Of a stretch of DNA of 64,000 nucleotides, positions 17,795 to 27,244 are shown piece by piece. Source of the DNA: Rhizobium sp. Pop5 (lineage in GTDB: Bacteria; Pseudomonadota; Alphaproteobacteria; Rhizobiales; Rhizobiaceae); assembly GCF_024721175.1 (NCBI RefSeq), contig NZ_CP099402.1:887563-951562 (forward strand), in the 5' to 3' direction. How positions within the stretch are numbered: position 1 is the first letter of the stretch; every line of letters starts with the position of its first letter. The translations under genes were made by a program, and so were the position numbers. The notes under the pieces were generated by a model, which was not told where the DNA came from, made no database searches, and saw nothing but the letters and a program-made list of their open reading frames with translations.

Positions 17795-18846
17795 GTGGAG
17801 CTTCAGAGACAAAGCCTATCAGCAGGCAGGCACTCGAGGATTTTGCGGCGGCGCTGCTGCAGGCAGGCGGTTTTAGCGAACAATACGCAAAACAGTCCGC
17901 CGAGCTTCTGGTCTGGGCCAATATGCGGGGCGCCGATTCCCACGGCGTTTTGCGCATCCCACGCTACATCGAAATGGTGGAACTCGGCATCGTAAAGGGC
18001 TGCGCCGAGCCTGCCGTGTCGCATGAATTTGGCGCGATTTGCCGTTTGGATGGCAATCTTGTTCCGGGCGCAGTCGGGATGTCGATGGCGACGAAGAGGG
18101 CCATTGAGCTTGCCGGGACGTTCGGCATCGGTCTGTGCGAAATTTCCCGCATAAGCCATTCAGGCGCCATCGGTTATTTCGCTGAGAAGATCGCCCGAGC
18201 CGGAATGATCGGTATTGTCATGGCGGCCTCGAAGCCATTGATGGTCTATCATGGAGCACGGGGTGAGGGGGTTTCGACCAATCCGATTGCGATCAGTGCA
18301 CCGGCTGGAGAAGGACAAAACCCTCTCATCTTCGATATGTCGACTGCAGCAGTCGCGCTCGGCAAGATCATGGCGGCAAAGGACGCGGGCCGCCCGATTC
18401 CTCCGGACTGGGCGGTGAACATTGAGGGCGTCCCGACAACCGATCCTTCCAAAGTCAAGGCGGTTCTACCGATGGCAGGACCAAAAGGCTCCGGTCTGTC
18501 GCTGATGATTGAGGTTCTGGTGAGCGTACTTGGTGGCAATCCGCTGATTTCAGCAGCCCTCTCGCAGAAAAAGGACAACGGCTTCAACGGCTTGGCAATA
18601 GCCATCAATCCCTTCGCGTTCGGATTGCCGCATGCGGTCGTGGAAGATATCGCGGCGCTGGCACGAGCCATCAAAGGCCTGCCGCCGGCGGCCGGCGTCA
18701 AGGAGGTGCTGTTGCCCGGAGAGCGAGGATTTCTGACGGCTGCAAGGCGAAGCGCGGACGGTATTCCCATTACCGCAGGTACCGCCAAGCGTTTGGCGGA
18801 GGAGGGTGTCAAGCGGGGCGTTGCTGTGCCGGCGGAATTTTCTTGA
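17791..18846 (+). CDS. Ldh2/malate dehydrogenase-family NAD(P)-dependent oxidoreductase
   Basis: A 351-residue protein of the Ldh2/YlbC/MDH2 family, which reduce 2-oxo acids or oxidise 2-hydroxy acids using NAD(P)H. Family features are the N-terminal block WANMRGADSHGVLRIPRYIEMVE, with the Asp-Ser-His-Gly motif. Also present are SRISHSGAIGYFAEKIARAGMIGIVMAAS, STNPIAISAP, FDMSTAAVALGKIM and PMAGPKGSGLSLMIEVL. The start at 17791 gives an ATGA overlap with the hydrolase; a longer frame upstream is not needed. It is the last gene of the operon and may interconvert an oxo acid released from ring breakdown. Confidence 0.92.
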   Translation: MSGASETKPISRQALEDFAAALLQAGGFSEQYAKQSAELLVWANMRGADSHGVLRIPRYIEMVELGIVKGCAEPAVSHEFGAICRLDGNLVPGAVGMSMATKRAIELAGTFGIGLCEISRISHSGAIGYFAEKIARAGMIGIVMAASKPLMVYHGARGEGVSTNPIAISAPAGEGQNPLIFDMSTAAVALGKIMAAKDAGRPIPPDWAVNIEGVPTTDPSKVKAVLPMAGPKGSGLSLMIEVLVSVLGGNPLISAALSQKKDNGFNGLAIAINPFAFGLPHAVVEDIAALARAIKGLPPAAGVKEVLLPGERGFLTAARRSADGIPITAGTAKRLAEEGVKRGVAVPAEFS

Positions 18847-18999
18847 CCGGCACCGCAGCGCTCTCGCGAAACGGCGCTGGCCGGCCCCCTCTCCTTCAAG
18901 AGATCTATCCGGGTTTGTTTTGGAAACTGAAATCACGATCGGCACTCCGCTGCATTTGGTCTGGAGTGTTCTCGATCATCTGCGGAGTTGCCGCGCTTG

Positions 19000-19195
19000 A
19001 AACGAAGTGCTGGCGCAGCTGAAGGGTCGCATCCGGTGTCGCAGCCGCCCGCGGCCGCATAGCGTGCCTGACATCGTCGACTGGTACATGCAGGGCAAGA
19101 TCGAGATCAAAACCGATCACCGCCTGGCATTCGAAGACATCAACAAGCACGTCGAACTTCGGGCCAAAGCGTCCGTCGCGTGGTCGTCTGCTGAC
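19000..19195 (+). pseudogene. C-terminal remnant of a class III-type zinc alcohol dehydrogenase
   Basis: The stretch VPDIVDWYMQGKIEIKTDHRLAFEDINKHVELRAK, after LKGR and a scrambled segment, resembles the last about 50 residues of glutathione-dependent formaldehyde/alcohol dehydrogenases. Those usually read GxxKGRTxVPxIVDWYMxGKI...LEDINKxFDLM. Nothing of the rest of the gene is present. It lies in the 390-bp gap between the Ldh2-type gene and pntA. The remaining gap, 18847-19000, shows nothing recognisable. Confidence 0.7.
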
Positions 19196-19235
19196 TGAGA
19201 GATTTGATTAGAATTCATAGCGTTGGGAGGATGAC

Positions 19236-20810
19236 TTGCTGATTGGCACCCCGAAAGAGATATGGGAAGGCGAGGCCCGGGTTGCACTGACGCCCGAGAG
19301 CGCGCTCCAACTGCGCAAACTCGGATATGAGTGCGTCATCGAGACTGGTGCGGGCAGAGCGGCCGGATTTTCCGAGGATGCCTATCGTACAGCCGGCGTT
19401 GTCATAGTCGACACGGCGGCGGCGCTTTACGAAGCGGCCGACGTGATCGTTAAAGTGCGTCCGCCGGAAGCCTCGGAAGTACAGCGCCTACGTGCCGGCA
19501 AAACGCTGATCTCGTTTTTCTATCCCGGCCAGAACAACCAACTGCTGCAGCAGGCGAAGACCACCGGATCGACTGTCATCGCCATGGACATGGTGCCGCG
19601 CATCTCGCGCGCCCAGAAGATGGACGCGCTGTCGTCGATGGCCAACATCGCGGGCTACAGGGCGGTCATCGAGGCTGGGAGCAACTTCGGGCGGTTCTTC
19701 ACCGGCCAGGTCACGGCCGCCGGCAAGGTACCGCCGGCCAAAGTGCTGGTTATCGGTGCGGGCGTGGCCGGTCTTGCCGCGATCGGAACGGCGACCTCGC
19801 TGGGCGCGATCACCTATGCGTTCGACGTGCGCCCGGAAGTGGCCGAGCAGATCGAGTCCATGGGTGCCCAGTTCGTCTATCTCGACTTCGACGACGAACG
19901 GCAGGATGGCGCCGCGACCGGCGGCTATGCGGCCCCGTCTTCGCCGGAGTTCCGACAGAAGCAACTTGCCAAGTTCCGCGAGCTCGCGCCGGAGATCGAC
20001 ATCGTCATCACCACAGCCCTGATCCCCGGCCGGGATGCGCCGAAGCTGTGGCTCGCGGATATGGTGGCGGCGATGAAACCGGGCTCCGTCGTCATCGATT
20101 TGGCGGCCGAGCGCGGGGGCAACTGCGATCTCACCGTGCCGGATCAGAAAACGGTCTCCGACAACGGCGTGATCGTCATCGGCTATACGGATTTCCCGAG
20201 CCGCATGGCGGCGCAGGCCTCGACGCTCTACGCGACCAACATCCGCCATATGCTGACGGATCTAACTCCGGGAAAGGATGGCGTGATCGTTCACAACATG
20301 GACGATGACGTCATCCGCGGGGCTACCGTCACCAAGGGTGGCGAGATTGCTTATCCGCCACCGCCGCCGAGGGTACAGGCGATCGCCGCCGCAAAACCGA
20401 AGGAAAAGGTGAAGGAGCCGACGCCGGAGGAAAAGCGGGCCCGGGAAATGGCCGCCTTCAAGGCGCAGACCAAGAACCAAGGCATCATGCTCGTCATCGG
20501 CACGGCGCTTCTGCTGCTGGTCGGCGTCTATGCGCCGTTGAGCTTCATGAGCCATTTTGTCGTCTTCGTGCTCTCCTGCTTCATTGGCTTCCAAGTAATC
20601 TGGAACGTGTCGCATTCGCTGCATACGCCGCTGATGGCGGTGACCAACGCCGTATCCGGCATCGTCATTCTCGGCGCGCTCTTGCAGATCGGCTCGGGTA
20701 ATGGGCTGGTGGTGGCGCTGGCGGCCCTGTCGGTGCTGATCGCCACCATCAACATCGTCGGTGGCTTCCTCGTCACCCGGCGCATGCTCGCCATGTTCCA
20801 GAAAACTTAA
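19236..20810 (+). CDS. pntA: NAD(P) transhydrogenase subunit alpha (TTG start)
   Basis: A 524-residue full-length alpha subunit of the proton-translocating transhydrogenase. Domain I (about 1-380) opens with [21 protein letters not shown]. It has the NAD-binding glycine motif [22 protein letters not shown] and the conserved [20 protein letters not shown] charged linker ([19 protein letters not shown]) leads to a C-terminal membrane domain of about four helices. The start is TTG at 19236, backed by GGGAGG five bases upstream; the overlapping ATG at 19231 stops after three codons. pntB follows directly. Together they use the proton gradient to make NADPH, which could serve the NAD(P)H-dependent oxygenases nearby (inference). 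Confidence 0.96.
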   Translation: MLIGTPKEIWEGEARVALTPESALQLRKLGYECVIETGAGRAAGFSEDAYRTAGVVIVDTAAALYEAADVIVKVRPPEASEVQRLRAGKTLISFFYPGQNNQLLQQAKTTGSTVIAMDMVPRISRAQKMDALSSMANIAGYRAVIEAGSNFGRFFTGQVTAAGKVPPAKVLVIGAGVAGLAAIGTATSLGAITYAFDVRPEVAEQIESMGAQFVYLDFDDERQDGAATGGYAAPSSPEFRQKQLAKFRELAPEIDIVITTALIPGRDAPKLWLADMVAAMKPGSVVIDLAAERGGNCDLTVPDQKTVSDNGVIVIGYTDFPSRMAAQASTLYATNIRHMLTDLTPGKDGVIVHNMDDDVIRGATVTKGGEIAYPPPPPRVQAIAAAKPKEKVKEPTPEEKRAREMAAFKAQTKNQGIMLVIGTALLLLVGVYAPLSFMSHFVVFVLSCFIGFQVIWNVSHSLHTPLMAVTNAVSGIVILGALLQIGSGNGLVVALAALSVLIATINIVGGFLVTRRMLAMFQKT

Positions 20811-20828
20811 GTGGCAGGGATCTTCACA

Positions 20829-22262
20829 ATGACCATTGGTATCGTAGCAGCCGCCTATGTTGCGTCAGCGGTTCTCTTCATCCTCTCGCTCGGCGGCCTG
20901 TCCGGCCAGGAAAGCGCCAAGCGCGCCGTCTGGTACGGCATTGTCGGCATGACCCTCGCCGTTGTCGCCACAATCTTTGGTCCCGGCGTCGGCAATTGGT
21001 TCATCATCGCGCTGATGGTCGCTGGCGGCGCGGTGCTCGGTTACTATGTCGCCAGCCGGGTGCAGATGACAGAAATGCCGCAGCTTGTTGCGGCGCTGCA
21101 TTCCTTCGTCGGCCTCGCCGCCGTGTTCATCGGCTTCAATGCCCATCTCGAGGCGGTTCATGTCGCCGGTCTTAACGAAGCATCCCGCGCAACGCTCACC
21201 GGATTTGCCGCCATTCTGGCGCGCAAGGACATGGTGGAAATGTCGATCATGAAGGTCGAGGTCTTCCTCGGCATCTTCATCGGCGCGATCACCTTCACTG
21301 GCTCGGTCGTCGCCTTCGGCAAGCTGGCCGGCAAATTGGATGGCAAGGCCCGGAAACTGCCGGGCGGTCATCTGCTGAATGCCGTTGCCGCCATCGCCAC
21401 GCTCGTGCTGCTGGTGATGTTTTTTAACGGCGCCGGAACCTGGACGCTGGTGCTGATGACGACACTCGCCTTCTTCATCGGCTACCACCTGATCATGGGC
21501 ATCGGTGGTGCCGACATGCCGGTCGTCGTCTCGATGCTGAACAGCTATTCCGGCTGGGCGGCTGCGGCGATCGGCTTCACGCTCGGCAACGATCTTCTGA
21601 TCGTCACCGGCGCCCTGGTCGGCTCCTCGGGTGCGATCCTCTCCTACATCATGTGCAAGGCAATGAACCGCTCCTTCGTCTCGGTCATCCTCGGCGGCTT
21701 CGGCGCGGTTGCCGGCCCAGCCATGGAAATACTTGGTGAGCAGGTAGCGATCGATGCAGAAGGTGTCGCGAGTGCGCTAAACGAGGCCGACAGCATTATC
21801 ATCGTCCCCGGCTACGGCATGGCTGTGGCACAGGCCCAACAGTCGGTGTCGGAACTGACGCGCAAGCTACGCGCCGCCGGCAAAAATGTCCGTTTCGCCA
21901 TCCATCCGGTGGCCGGCCGCTTGCCCGGACATATGAACGTTCTGCTCGCTGAAGCCAAGGTACCCTACGACATCGTGCTCGAAATGGACGAGATCAACGA
22001 CGACTTCCACGAGACCGACGTCGTCATCGTCATCGGCTCCAACGACATCGTCAACCCGGCTGCCCAGGAAGATCCGAACTCACCGATCGCGGGCATGCCA
22101 GTGTTGGAAGTCTGGAAGGCCAAACAGGTCTTCGTCTCCAAGCGTGGCCAGGGAACCGGATATTCCGGCATAGAGAACCCGCTCTTCTACAAGGACAACA
22201 CCCGTATGTTCTATGGTGATGCGAGGAAGAGCTTGGATCAAGTCTTACCATTTTTCGCCTAG
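20829..22262 (+). CDS. pntB: NAD(P) transhydrogenase subunit beta
   Basis: A 477-residue beta subunit. The N-terminal two thirds are membrane helices (domain II). The C-terminal domain III binds NADP, with the diagnostic [21 protein letters not shown] and [26 protein letters not shown]. Also diagnostic are [33 protein letters not shown] and [25 protein letters not shown] 20829 was preferred over the GTG at 20811, which directly abuts the pntA stop, because AGGGA lies at a suitable distance before the ATG. It is intact and of normal length for the family. Confidence 0.96.
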   Translation: MTIGIVAAAYVASAVLFILSLGGLSGQESAKRAVWYGIVGMTLAVVATIFGPGVGNWFIIALMVAGGAVLGYYVASRVQMTEMPQLVAALHSFVGLAAVFIGFNAHLEAVHVAGLNEASRATLTGFAAILARKDMVEMSIMKVEVFLGIFIGAITFTGSVVAFGKLAGKLDGKARKLPGGHLLNAVAAIATLVLLVMFFNGAGTWTLVLMTTLAFFIGYHLIMGIGGADMPVVVSMLNSYSGWAAAAIGFTLGNDLLIVTGALVGSSGAILSYIMCKAMNRSFVSVILGGFGAVAGPAMEILGEQVAIDAEGVASALNEADSIIIVPGYGMAVAQAQQSVSELTRKLRAAGKNVRFAIHPVAGRLPGHMNVLLAEAKVPYDIVLEMDEINDDFHETDVVIVIGSNDIVNPAAQEDPNSPIAGMPVLEVWKAKQVFVSKRGQGTGYSGIENPLFYKDNTRMFYGDARKSLDQVLPFFA

Positions 22263-22394
22263 CCAATTTCGGTATCCACTGAGCGAACGCCGTCCTATCA
22301 TAGACTTCGCACGACGCTGACATGGTACCGAGATCGGACCGGATTTCTCTTTCGTAGGATTGGCCATGGATCAGACTTAAGAGACCGTCACCGT

Positions 22395-22532
22395 ATCAAC
22401 ACCCGTAAGTGCCTCGTCTCAACGAAAGTGGCGCCGTTCGGTGGTATCATCCAGTCGGGCCAAGGACGCGAAGGCTCGAAATACGGTATCGACGACTATA
22501 TCGAGATCAAATATCTCTGCCTTAGCATCTGA
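22395..22532 (+). pseudogene. C-terminal remnant of a succinate-semialdehyde-type aldehyde dehydrogenase
   Basis: The in-frame stretch CLVSTKVAPFGG, then QSGQGREGSKYGIDDYIEIKYLCLSI and a stop at 22530-22532, matches the invariant tail of GabD-type aldehyde dehydrogenases (LISTEVAPFGGxKxSGxGREGSxYGxxxYxExKY). Only about 45 codons survive. The 130 bp before it (22263-22394) shows no recognisable coding. Confidence 0.82.
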
Positions 22533-22859
22533 TTTGCTCGGGCCGAGATGGGCCTCGGACGCAATCCCGGCGCGTGTGTTGTCTGGACGGCAATCGCGCT
22601 GGCGGCGTTCTCGGCGGGATTTCAAACTGACTTGGCGCCGCTGTAGGCAAGGGATCGTTCGGCCAATTCGAGACTCAGTCGCTTGAGCGATTGTCAGGAG
22701 AGGGCGTCAATGGAATTGCGGCTAACGAAAGATCCCTCTTCTTGGTCGGCAACGCGGTAAAGCTCGGGAGGCTTCTCCCAGTAGGCACGTAAACGCTTAT
22801 ATGGCACACAAATGTTGATTGAATCAGCTCTTTTGAGCTGCTGTGTCAGCCCCCGAGAT
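22533..22859. other. Intergenic stretch with nothing recognised
   Basis: It lies between the aldehyde dehydrogenase tail and the transposase fragment. No frame gives a recognisable family and no clear repeat or terminator was seen. It is probably rearrangement debris. Confidence 0.4.
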
Positions 22860-23180
22860 TATTTGTTCACCGTCCGTGTCCATCTGCATGCGACGAAGGC
22901 CTATTTGCAGCAATGGGGCAAACCTCTGGCATTCTACAGCGTTGCGCCCGATCCGTGCGTCGGAGAAGACCGGACGAGCGGCCTGACGCAGTTCGGGGGG
23001 CTCTCTCTGAACTCAACATCGATATCATCTGCGCCAACACCCCGCAGGCCAAGGGACGCGTGGAAGAGGCCAACCAGACGCTGCAGGATCGCATGGTCAA
23101 GAACTGCGGCTGCGCGGCATCGACACGATCAACGCGGCCAACGCCTATGCGCCGGTATTCATGGCGGACTTCAATATCGA
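22860..23180 (+). pseudogene. Transposase fragment (ISNCY-type, rve integrase core), frameshifted
   Basis: Pieces of one integrase-type transposase appear in shifting frames. They are HATKAYLQQWGKPLAFYS, then LSELNIDIICANTPQAKGRVEEANQTLQDRMVK, then ELRLRGIDTINAANAYAPVFMADFN. The block around NTPQAKGRVE is the conserved end of the DDE catalytic core. At least two frameshifts are needed and both ends are missing. The FAD hydroxylase gene on the other strand ends inside the last few codons of the fragment, so an insertion or deletion occurred right at that gene's 3' end. Confidence 0.85.
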
Positions 23181-24790
23181 GATTTATCCACCCACGCTTT
23201 GGTCCGGTCACCTTCATCGTTCGCGGAAACGGTCCACCCGGCAAGTTGTTCGAGTAGCATCGTCAGTTCACTTTCGTCAGAGACGGCGCCGAATATCACA
23301 CGGTCTGGACGAACGACGATCGCGCGGAAACCCCGCTCTGACAGCCAACTTTCTAATATATGCTCTTCTTCCTCAAATCCATCCGCAACGCCGAACTCAA
23401 AAAGCGCTATGGCGAGCCGGGATAATTGATTCCGAACCGCATCGGTGATGTTCAAGCCCTTGGCAATGACGACAAAATCGTTCCCAAGCACATCGTCAAA
23501 CAGTATCGATATACCGCCCACCACCACGCGCGGCTGTGGGCAAACTTCACCGGCACCAGGTGCCGGCCGGCCATTACTTGCAAAGCCGATGGCGCCGTCA
23601 GCTATCGGGGGAAAGAGGCTCTGCCTGATAACGGTACCCTTTCCTTCCGCTACCAGGGCCTTCATCGCCGCATTTCTTGCCTCCGCCCGTTCTTGATCGA
23701 TTTCGCATATGACCTCACCCAAGCTTTTGGTTATAGAAATGACCTTGTGGACGAGAGGCCTTCGCTCCTGCTCGTAGGTATCCAGTAATTTCGCGGGACC
23801 TCCCTGTAGTGCGCTGGCGATCTTCCAACCGAGATTCGACGCGTCCTTGATACCCTGAACCATCCCCTGCGCGAGGAAAGGCGGCGTCATGTGACAGGCG
23901 TCTCCAGCGAGAAACACGTTGCCCTTGCGCCAGGATTCAGCGACCAAGGCATGGAACCTATAGGTCGCCGAGCGCCAGATTTCCGCCTGCCCCGGCTTCA
24001 GCCACGGAGAAAGAAGTTCCCAGATGCGCTCCGATCGATTGATCTCTTCGCCAGTTTCGCCAGGCAGCAGCATGAACTCCCAGCGCCGCAAGTTCCCCGG
24101 TAGCACCACGAATGTGTGTGGCCTGGCGGGGTTGCAGAACTGTACGTTCGTCTCCGGCAGATTGACGTCTTCGTCACCTAGAACGACGTCGATCACGAGC
24201 CATGGTTGGTCGAACACAAGGTCCTCAAACCTAATATCGAGAGTGCGCCGGACGAAACTGTTGCCACCGTCACACCCGACGACGAACGTCGCATTGACCG
24301 AGATCGTATCTCCCGTGTCCATTTCCCGAAGCGACAGGCGGGGACTAGAGGGATCGTCGAGTGAGACTACCTCGACGCCGGTCATAATCGTCACCGTCGG
24401 TGAATTTCTTGCCTTGTCTCGCAAAATGCGCTCAAGAGGCGGCTGCACAAAGGTGAGATAGGCGGGCCATCCGAGTTTATGGGGACGCGCCGGCGAAATG
24501 AACCTGCGCAGCAACGTGCCATCGGCAGCACGATACTCCGAATCCCTGTATTCTCCGACGATAGAGGCGAGATCGTCGGCCACACCCAAACCCTGAAAGA
24601 CGCGCATGACCTCGTGGTCCATGCCGATCGCGCGCGGAAGAGCAAACACGTCATCGCGCGCGTCTATTCCCAACACGGAAATCCCGAAGCTTCCTAGAAG
24701 GTTGCAAAGTGTGATGCCCACCGGGCCGAGCCCAATGACGACCACCTGGAATTCAGCCTTGGCAAGCTGCTTGAAATCGATCTTTCCCAT
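23171..24790 (-). CDS. FAD-dependent aromatic hydroxylase (MhpA/PheA-like monooxygenase)
   Basis: A 539-residue class A flavoprotein monooxygenase. It shows the FAD GxGxxG motif (VIGLGPVGITLCNLL), the DG motif (VVGCDGGNSFVRRTL, about residue 175) and the GD motif (VFLAGDACHMTPPFLAQGM, about residue 290). A C-terminal thioredoxin-like region follows. It resembles 3-(3-hydroxyphenyl)propionate hydroxylase, so it probably hydroxylates a phenolic acid to a catechol using NAD(P)H and O2. ATG 24790 is preferred over the GTG before it. It is the last gene of the 31-23 kb minus-strand operon after LivF. The last codons run into transposase-derived sequence, so the extreme C-terminus may not be original. 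Confidence 0.9.
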   Translation of the reverse strand: MGKIDFKQLAKAEFQVVVIGLGPVGITLCNLLGSFGISVLGIDARDDVFALPRAIGMDHEVMRVFQGLGVADDLASIVGEYRDSEYRAADGTLLRRFISPARPHKLGWPAYLTFVQPPLERILRDKARNSPTVTIMTGVEVVSLDDPSSPRLSLREMDTGDTISVNATFVVGCDGGNSFVRRTLDIRFEDLVFDQPWLVIDVVLGDEDVNLPETNVQFCNPARPHTFVVLPGNLRRWEFMLLPGETGEEINRSERIWELLSPWLKPGQAEIWRSATYRFHALVAESWRKGNVFLAGDACHMTPPFLAQGMVQGIKDASNLGWKIASALQGGPAKLLDTYEQERRPLVHKVISITKSLGEVICEIDQERAEARNAAMKALVAEGKGTVIRQSLFPPIADGAIGFASNGRPAPGAGEVCPQPRVVVGGISILFDDVLGNDFVVIAKGLNITDAVRNQLSRLAIALFEFGVADGFEEEEHILESWLSERGFRAIVVRPDRVIFGAVSDESELTMLLEQLAGWTVSANDEGDRTKAWVDKSRY

Positions 24791-24855
24791 CACTTGATCC
24801 GTTATCCAGTCCGCCCGCGCGACGGGCGCAAAGCTCGTTTTTGATCCGCTCTCTG

Positions 24856-25563
24856 TCAGTGCCCGAGGAAGGCTTTCCTGACACCCGGGTCATCCATCAG
24901 CGTGTCGGCGATACCCTGCCCAACTATACGGCCTGCTTCGAGAAGATAACCGCGGTTCGCAAGCGCGAGGCTGGCACGGACGTTCTGCTCGACGACAAGC
25001 ATCGATATGCCGCTGTCCCGAACACGCCTCAACGCCTGGAAGAGTTCGCCCACGACGATCGGAGCCAGCCCCAGACTCGGCTCATCGAGCAACAAGACGT
25101 CCGGCTTCGACATCAGTGCCCGCGCTACAGCCACCATCTGCTGCTCACCGCCGGACATGGTGCCGACGCGCTGCCGGCTGCGTTCAGCAAGGCGTGGAAA
25201 TAGCGTCAGCACCTCTTCGCGCCGAGCGTCCGCCCCCTGGCGTGCCCGTCTGGGATTTGCGCCGAGGCGAAGGTTTTCGTCGACCGTCATTTCCGTGAAG
25301 ACCCCGCGTCCTTCCGGGACATGAGCGATCCCAAGCTCGACGAGCTTATGTGGGGCGATCCTTGCGATCTGCTTGTCGCGGAAGACCACTTCGCCGTTGT
25401 CAGCAAGTCGCACCATGGAGGTAAGTCCTCGCAGCAATGTCGATTTGCCCGCTCCGTTCGCCCCCAGTATGGCGACGCACTCGCCCGGCCCCACCTTGAT
25501 GGAGACCTCGTTCAGCGCAAGGTGCTTTCCGTAACGAACCGACAGGTTCCGGGCCTCAAGCAT
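24856..25563 (-). CDS. Branched-chain-type ABC transporter ATP-binding protein (LivF family), second system
   Basis: A 235-residue LivF-type ATPase with Walker A GANGAGKST, VPEGRGVFTEMTV, signature MSGGEQQM, Walker B VLLLDEPSLGLAP and switch LVVEQNV. The start at 25563 has GGGAGATTTCGAAG in front and overlaps the LivG stop by eight bases. It belongs with the LivG, LivM, LivH and binding-protein genes immediately upstream, and the FAD hydroxylase gene lies 65 bp downstream. Confidence 0.95.
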   Translation of the reverse strand: MLEARNLSVRYGKHLALNEVSIKVGPGECVAILGANGAGKSTLLRGLTSMVRLADNGEVVFRDKQIARIAPHKLVELGIAHVPEGRGVFTEMTVDENLRLGANPRRARQGADARREEVLTLFPRLAERSRQRVGTMSGGEQQMVAVARALMSKPDVLLLDEPSLGLAPIVVGELFQALRRVRDSGISMLVVEQNVRASLALANRGYLLEAGRIVGQGIADTLMDDPGVRKAFLGH

Positions 25564-26287
25564 CTTCGAAATCTCCCAGATACGCAGCGACCACCTGCGG
25601 GTTGGTCAGAACCTGCGAGGTCGGGCCGTCGGCGATCTTGAGCCCGGCACTCATCACCACGCAGCGGGGACAGATTTCACGGACCGCTTCCATAATGTGC
25701 TCGACGAGGATGATCGTCATGCCCTGCGCCTTCAAGGTGCAGATGAGGTCGATGCCGGTACGCAAGTCGGTTGGGTTTAGTCCCGCAAGCCATTCGTCCA
25801 GCAACAGGATGTCGGGTTTCGCCGCTATGGCACGGGCAAGCTCCAGCCTCTTCTGGTCGATGTAGTTCAGACTGCTCACCTCTACGTCGCCCCTGCCCCC
25901 CAATCCGACCGTGGCAAGCGCGCCGTTTGCTCGTTCGCGCGCAGCACGCCCCCACAATCGGTCGCGACCGAAGGCAAGCGACAGCACGATGTTATCTCGC
26001 GCATTGAGGGACTGTGCCAGACGCACGAGCTGGAAGGTACGCGCGATGCCGAGCCGCGCCCTGAGATGAGCGGCCAGCTGCTGCACCGGCTGGCCATTGA
26101 GGCGCACCTCACCTGATGTCGGGGTCAGGACCCCCGAGATCAGGTTCATGACCGTGGTTTTTCCCGATCCGTTGGGTCCGAGCAGACCCAGGACCTCGCC
26201 CTTCGAAACCTCGAAGTCGACGTCTTTCACGGCCACAAGGCCTCCGAACTCCTTGCGGAGGCCGCGAAGTTCAAGCGCGACGCTCAT
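25556..26287 (-). CDS. Branched-chain-type ABC transporter ATP-binding protein (LivG family), second system
   Basis: A 243-residue LivG-type ATPase. Walker A is GPNGSGKTT. The signature region LNYIDQKRLELARAIAAKPDILLLDEWLAGLNP has the variant form also seen in the fused LivM-LivG of the first cassette, and the switch is LVEHIME. The start at 26287 (MSVALELRGL) is set by a near-perfect AAGGAGGTGTCC and overlaps the LivM end by 17 bases. Confidence 0.95.
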   Translation of the reverse strand: MSVALELRGLRKEFGGLVAVKDVDFEVSKGEVLGLLGPNGSGKTTVMNLISGVLTPTSGEVRLNGQPVQQLAAHLRARLGIARTFQLVRLAQSLNARDNIVLSLAFGRDRLWGRAARERANGALATVGLGGRGDVEVSSLNYIDQKRLELARAIAAKPDILLLDEWLAGLNPTDLRTGIDLICTLKAQGMTIILVEHIMEAVREICPRCVVMSAGLKIADGPTSQVLTNPQVVAAYLGDFEDA

Positions 26288-27236
26288 TGGACACCTCCTT
26301 GGCCAGATTCTTACGATCCTTCCGGTGTACAAGATGCTTCCATAACTGCTCGAACCGGGCGAGTACGCCTTCGGGGAACAGGAAGACGATCCCTATGAAC
26401 AGCAGGCCGAGGATGATGGAGTAGTGGTCGGGGAAGCGGCCCGAAAGCCATTCGAACAAAAAGAACAGGGGCACGGCACCGCAGACCGGACCCCACAGAC
26501 GAGACGCTCCTCCGAGCAAGGCCATGATCAGCGTGAGGAAGGAAATCGTTGGGTTGAAGACGATGCTCGGCTCCACATAGGTCCACCGCGGCGCTTGCAC
26601 TGCCCCGACGAGCGTGATGAACACCGAACTGATGGAGAACAGGATCAACTTGACCCGCGTGACATCTACGCCCGCATGCCGGGCGACCACCTCGTCGTCA
26701 CCGATGGCCCGCACCGCCAGCCCAAGCCGCCCTCGATCTATCCACCACCGAACCGCGAGCGCGACGGCGGCAATGGCAAGGAGCATGTAGAAGATCTGGT
26801 ACGCTTCGACGTCCACGAAGATATACCGCCCGAGGGTGCCCGAGATGTTCACCTCGTACCAGGTGAGCAACTGTCTCACCATCTCGGCGAGGCCGAATGT
26901 AAAGATGACGAAATAGATGCCCGACAGTCTCAGGGTCGCCAGACCGACAACGAGGGAGGCGACAAATCCCACCAATGCTGCTGCGGCCAGGATGGCGTAG
27001 AAGGGTAGATGGTCAGCAAGAGCGGCGACCGTGTAGGCCCCTGTCCCGCAAAAGGCGACCGTGGCGAGCGACACATATCGCGTCGGGCCTGAAAACAGCG
27101 CCCAGCTCGAACAAAGGGCGACATAACTCATCACGCCGATCGCAAGACCAAGCCCGTAGTCGTCGACGAACATGGGAACGAGGGCCAGTAACGTCAGAAT
27201 GGCCGCGAGTACGATTGGGAAGAAGAGGTTTTTCAT
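26271..27236 (-). CDS. Branched-chain-type ABC transporter permease (LivM family), second system
   Basis: A 321-residue LivM-type membrane permease with the opening MKNLFFPIVLAAILTLLAL. It has SGPTRYVSLATVAFCGTGAYTVAAL, the coupling loop GLAVRAIGDDEVVARHAGVDVTRVK and a final helix LLFIGIVFLFPEGV. The start at 27236 was chosen because the longer frame begins inside LivH. Here LivM is a separate gene, unlike the fused form in the first cassette. Confidence 0.94.
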   Translation of the reverse strand: MKNLFFPIVLAAILTLLALVPMFVDDYGLGLAIGVMSYVALCSSWALFSGPTRYVSLATVAFCGTGAYTVAALADHLPFYAILAAAALVGFVASLVVGLATLRLSGIYFVIFTFGLAEMVRQLLTWYEVNISGTLGRYIFVDVEAYQIFYMLLAIAAVALAVRWWIDRGRLGLAVRAIGDDEVVARHAGVDVTRVKLILFSISSVFITLVGAVQAPRWTYVEPSIVFNPTISFLTLIMALLGGASRLWGPVCGAVPLFFLFEWLSGRFPDHYSIILGLLFIGIVFLFPEGVLARFEQLWKHLVHRKDRKNLAKEVSNERRA

Positions 27237-27244
27237 GGTCGTTC

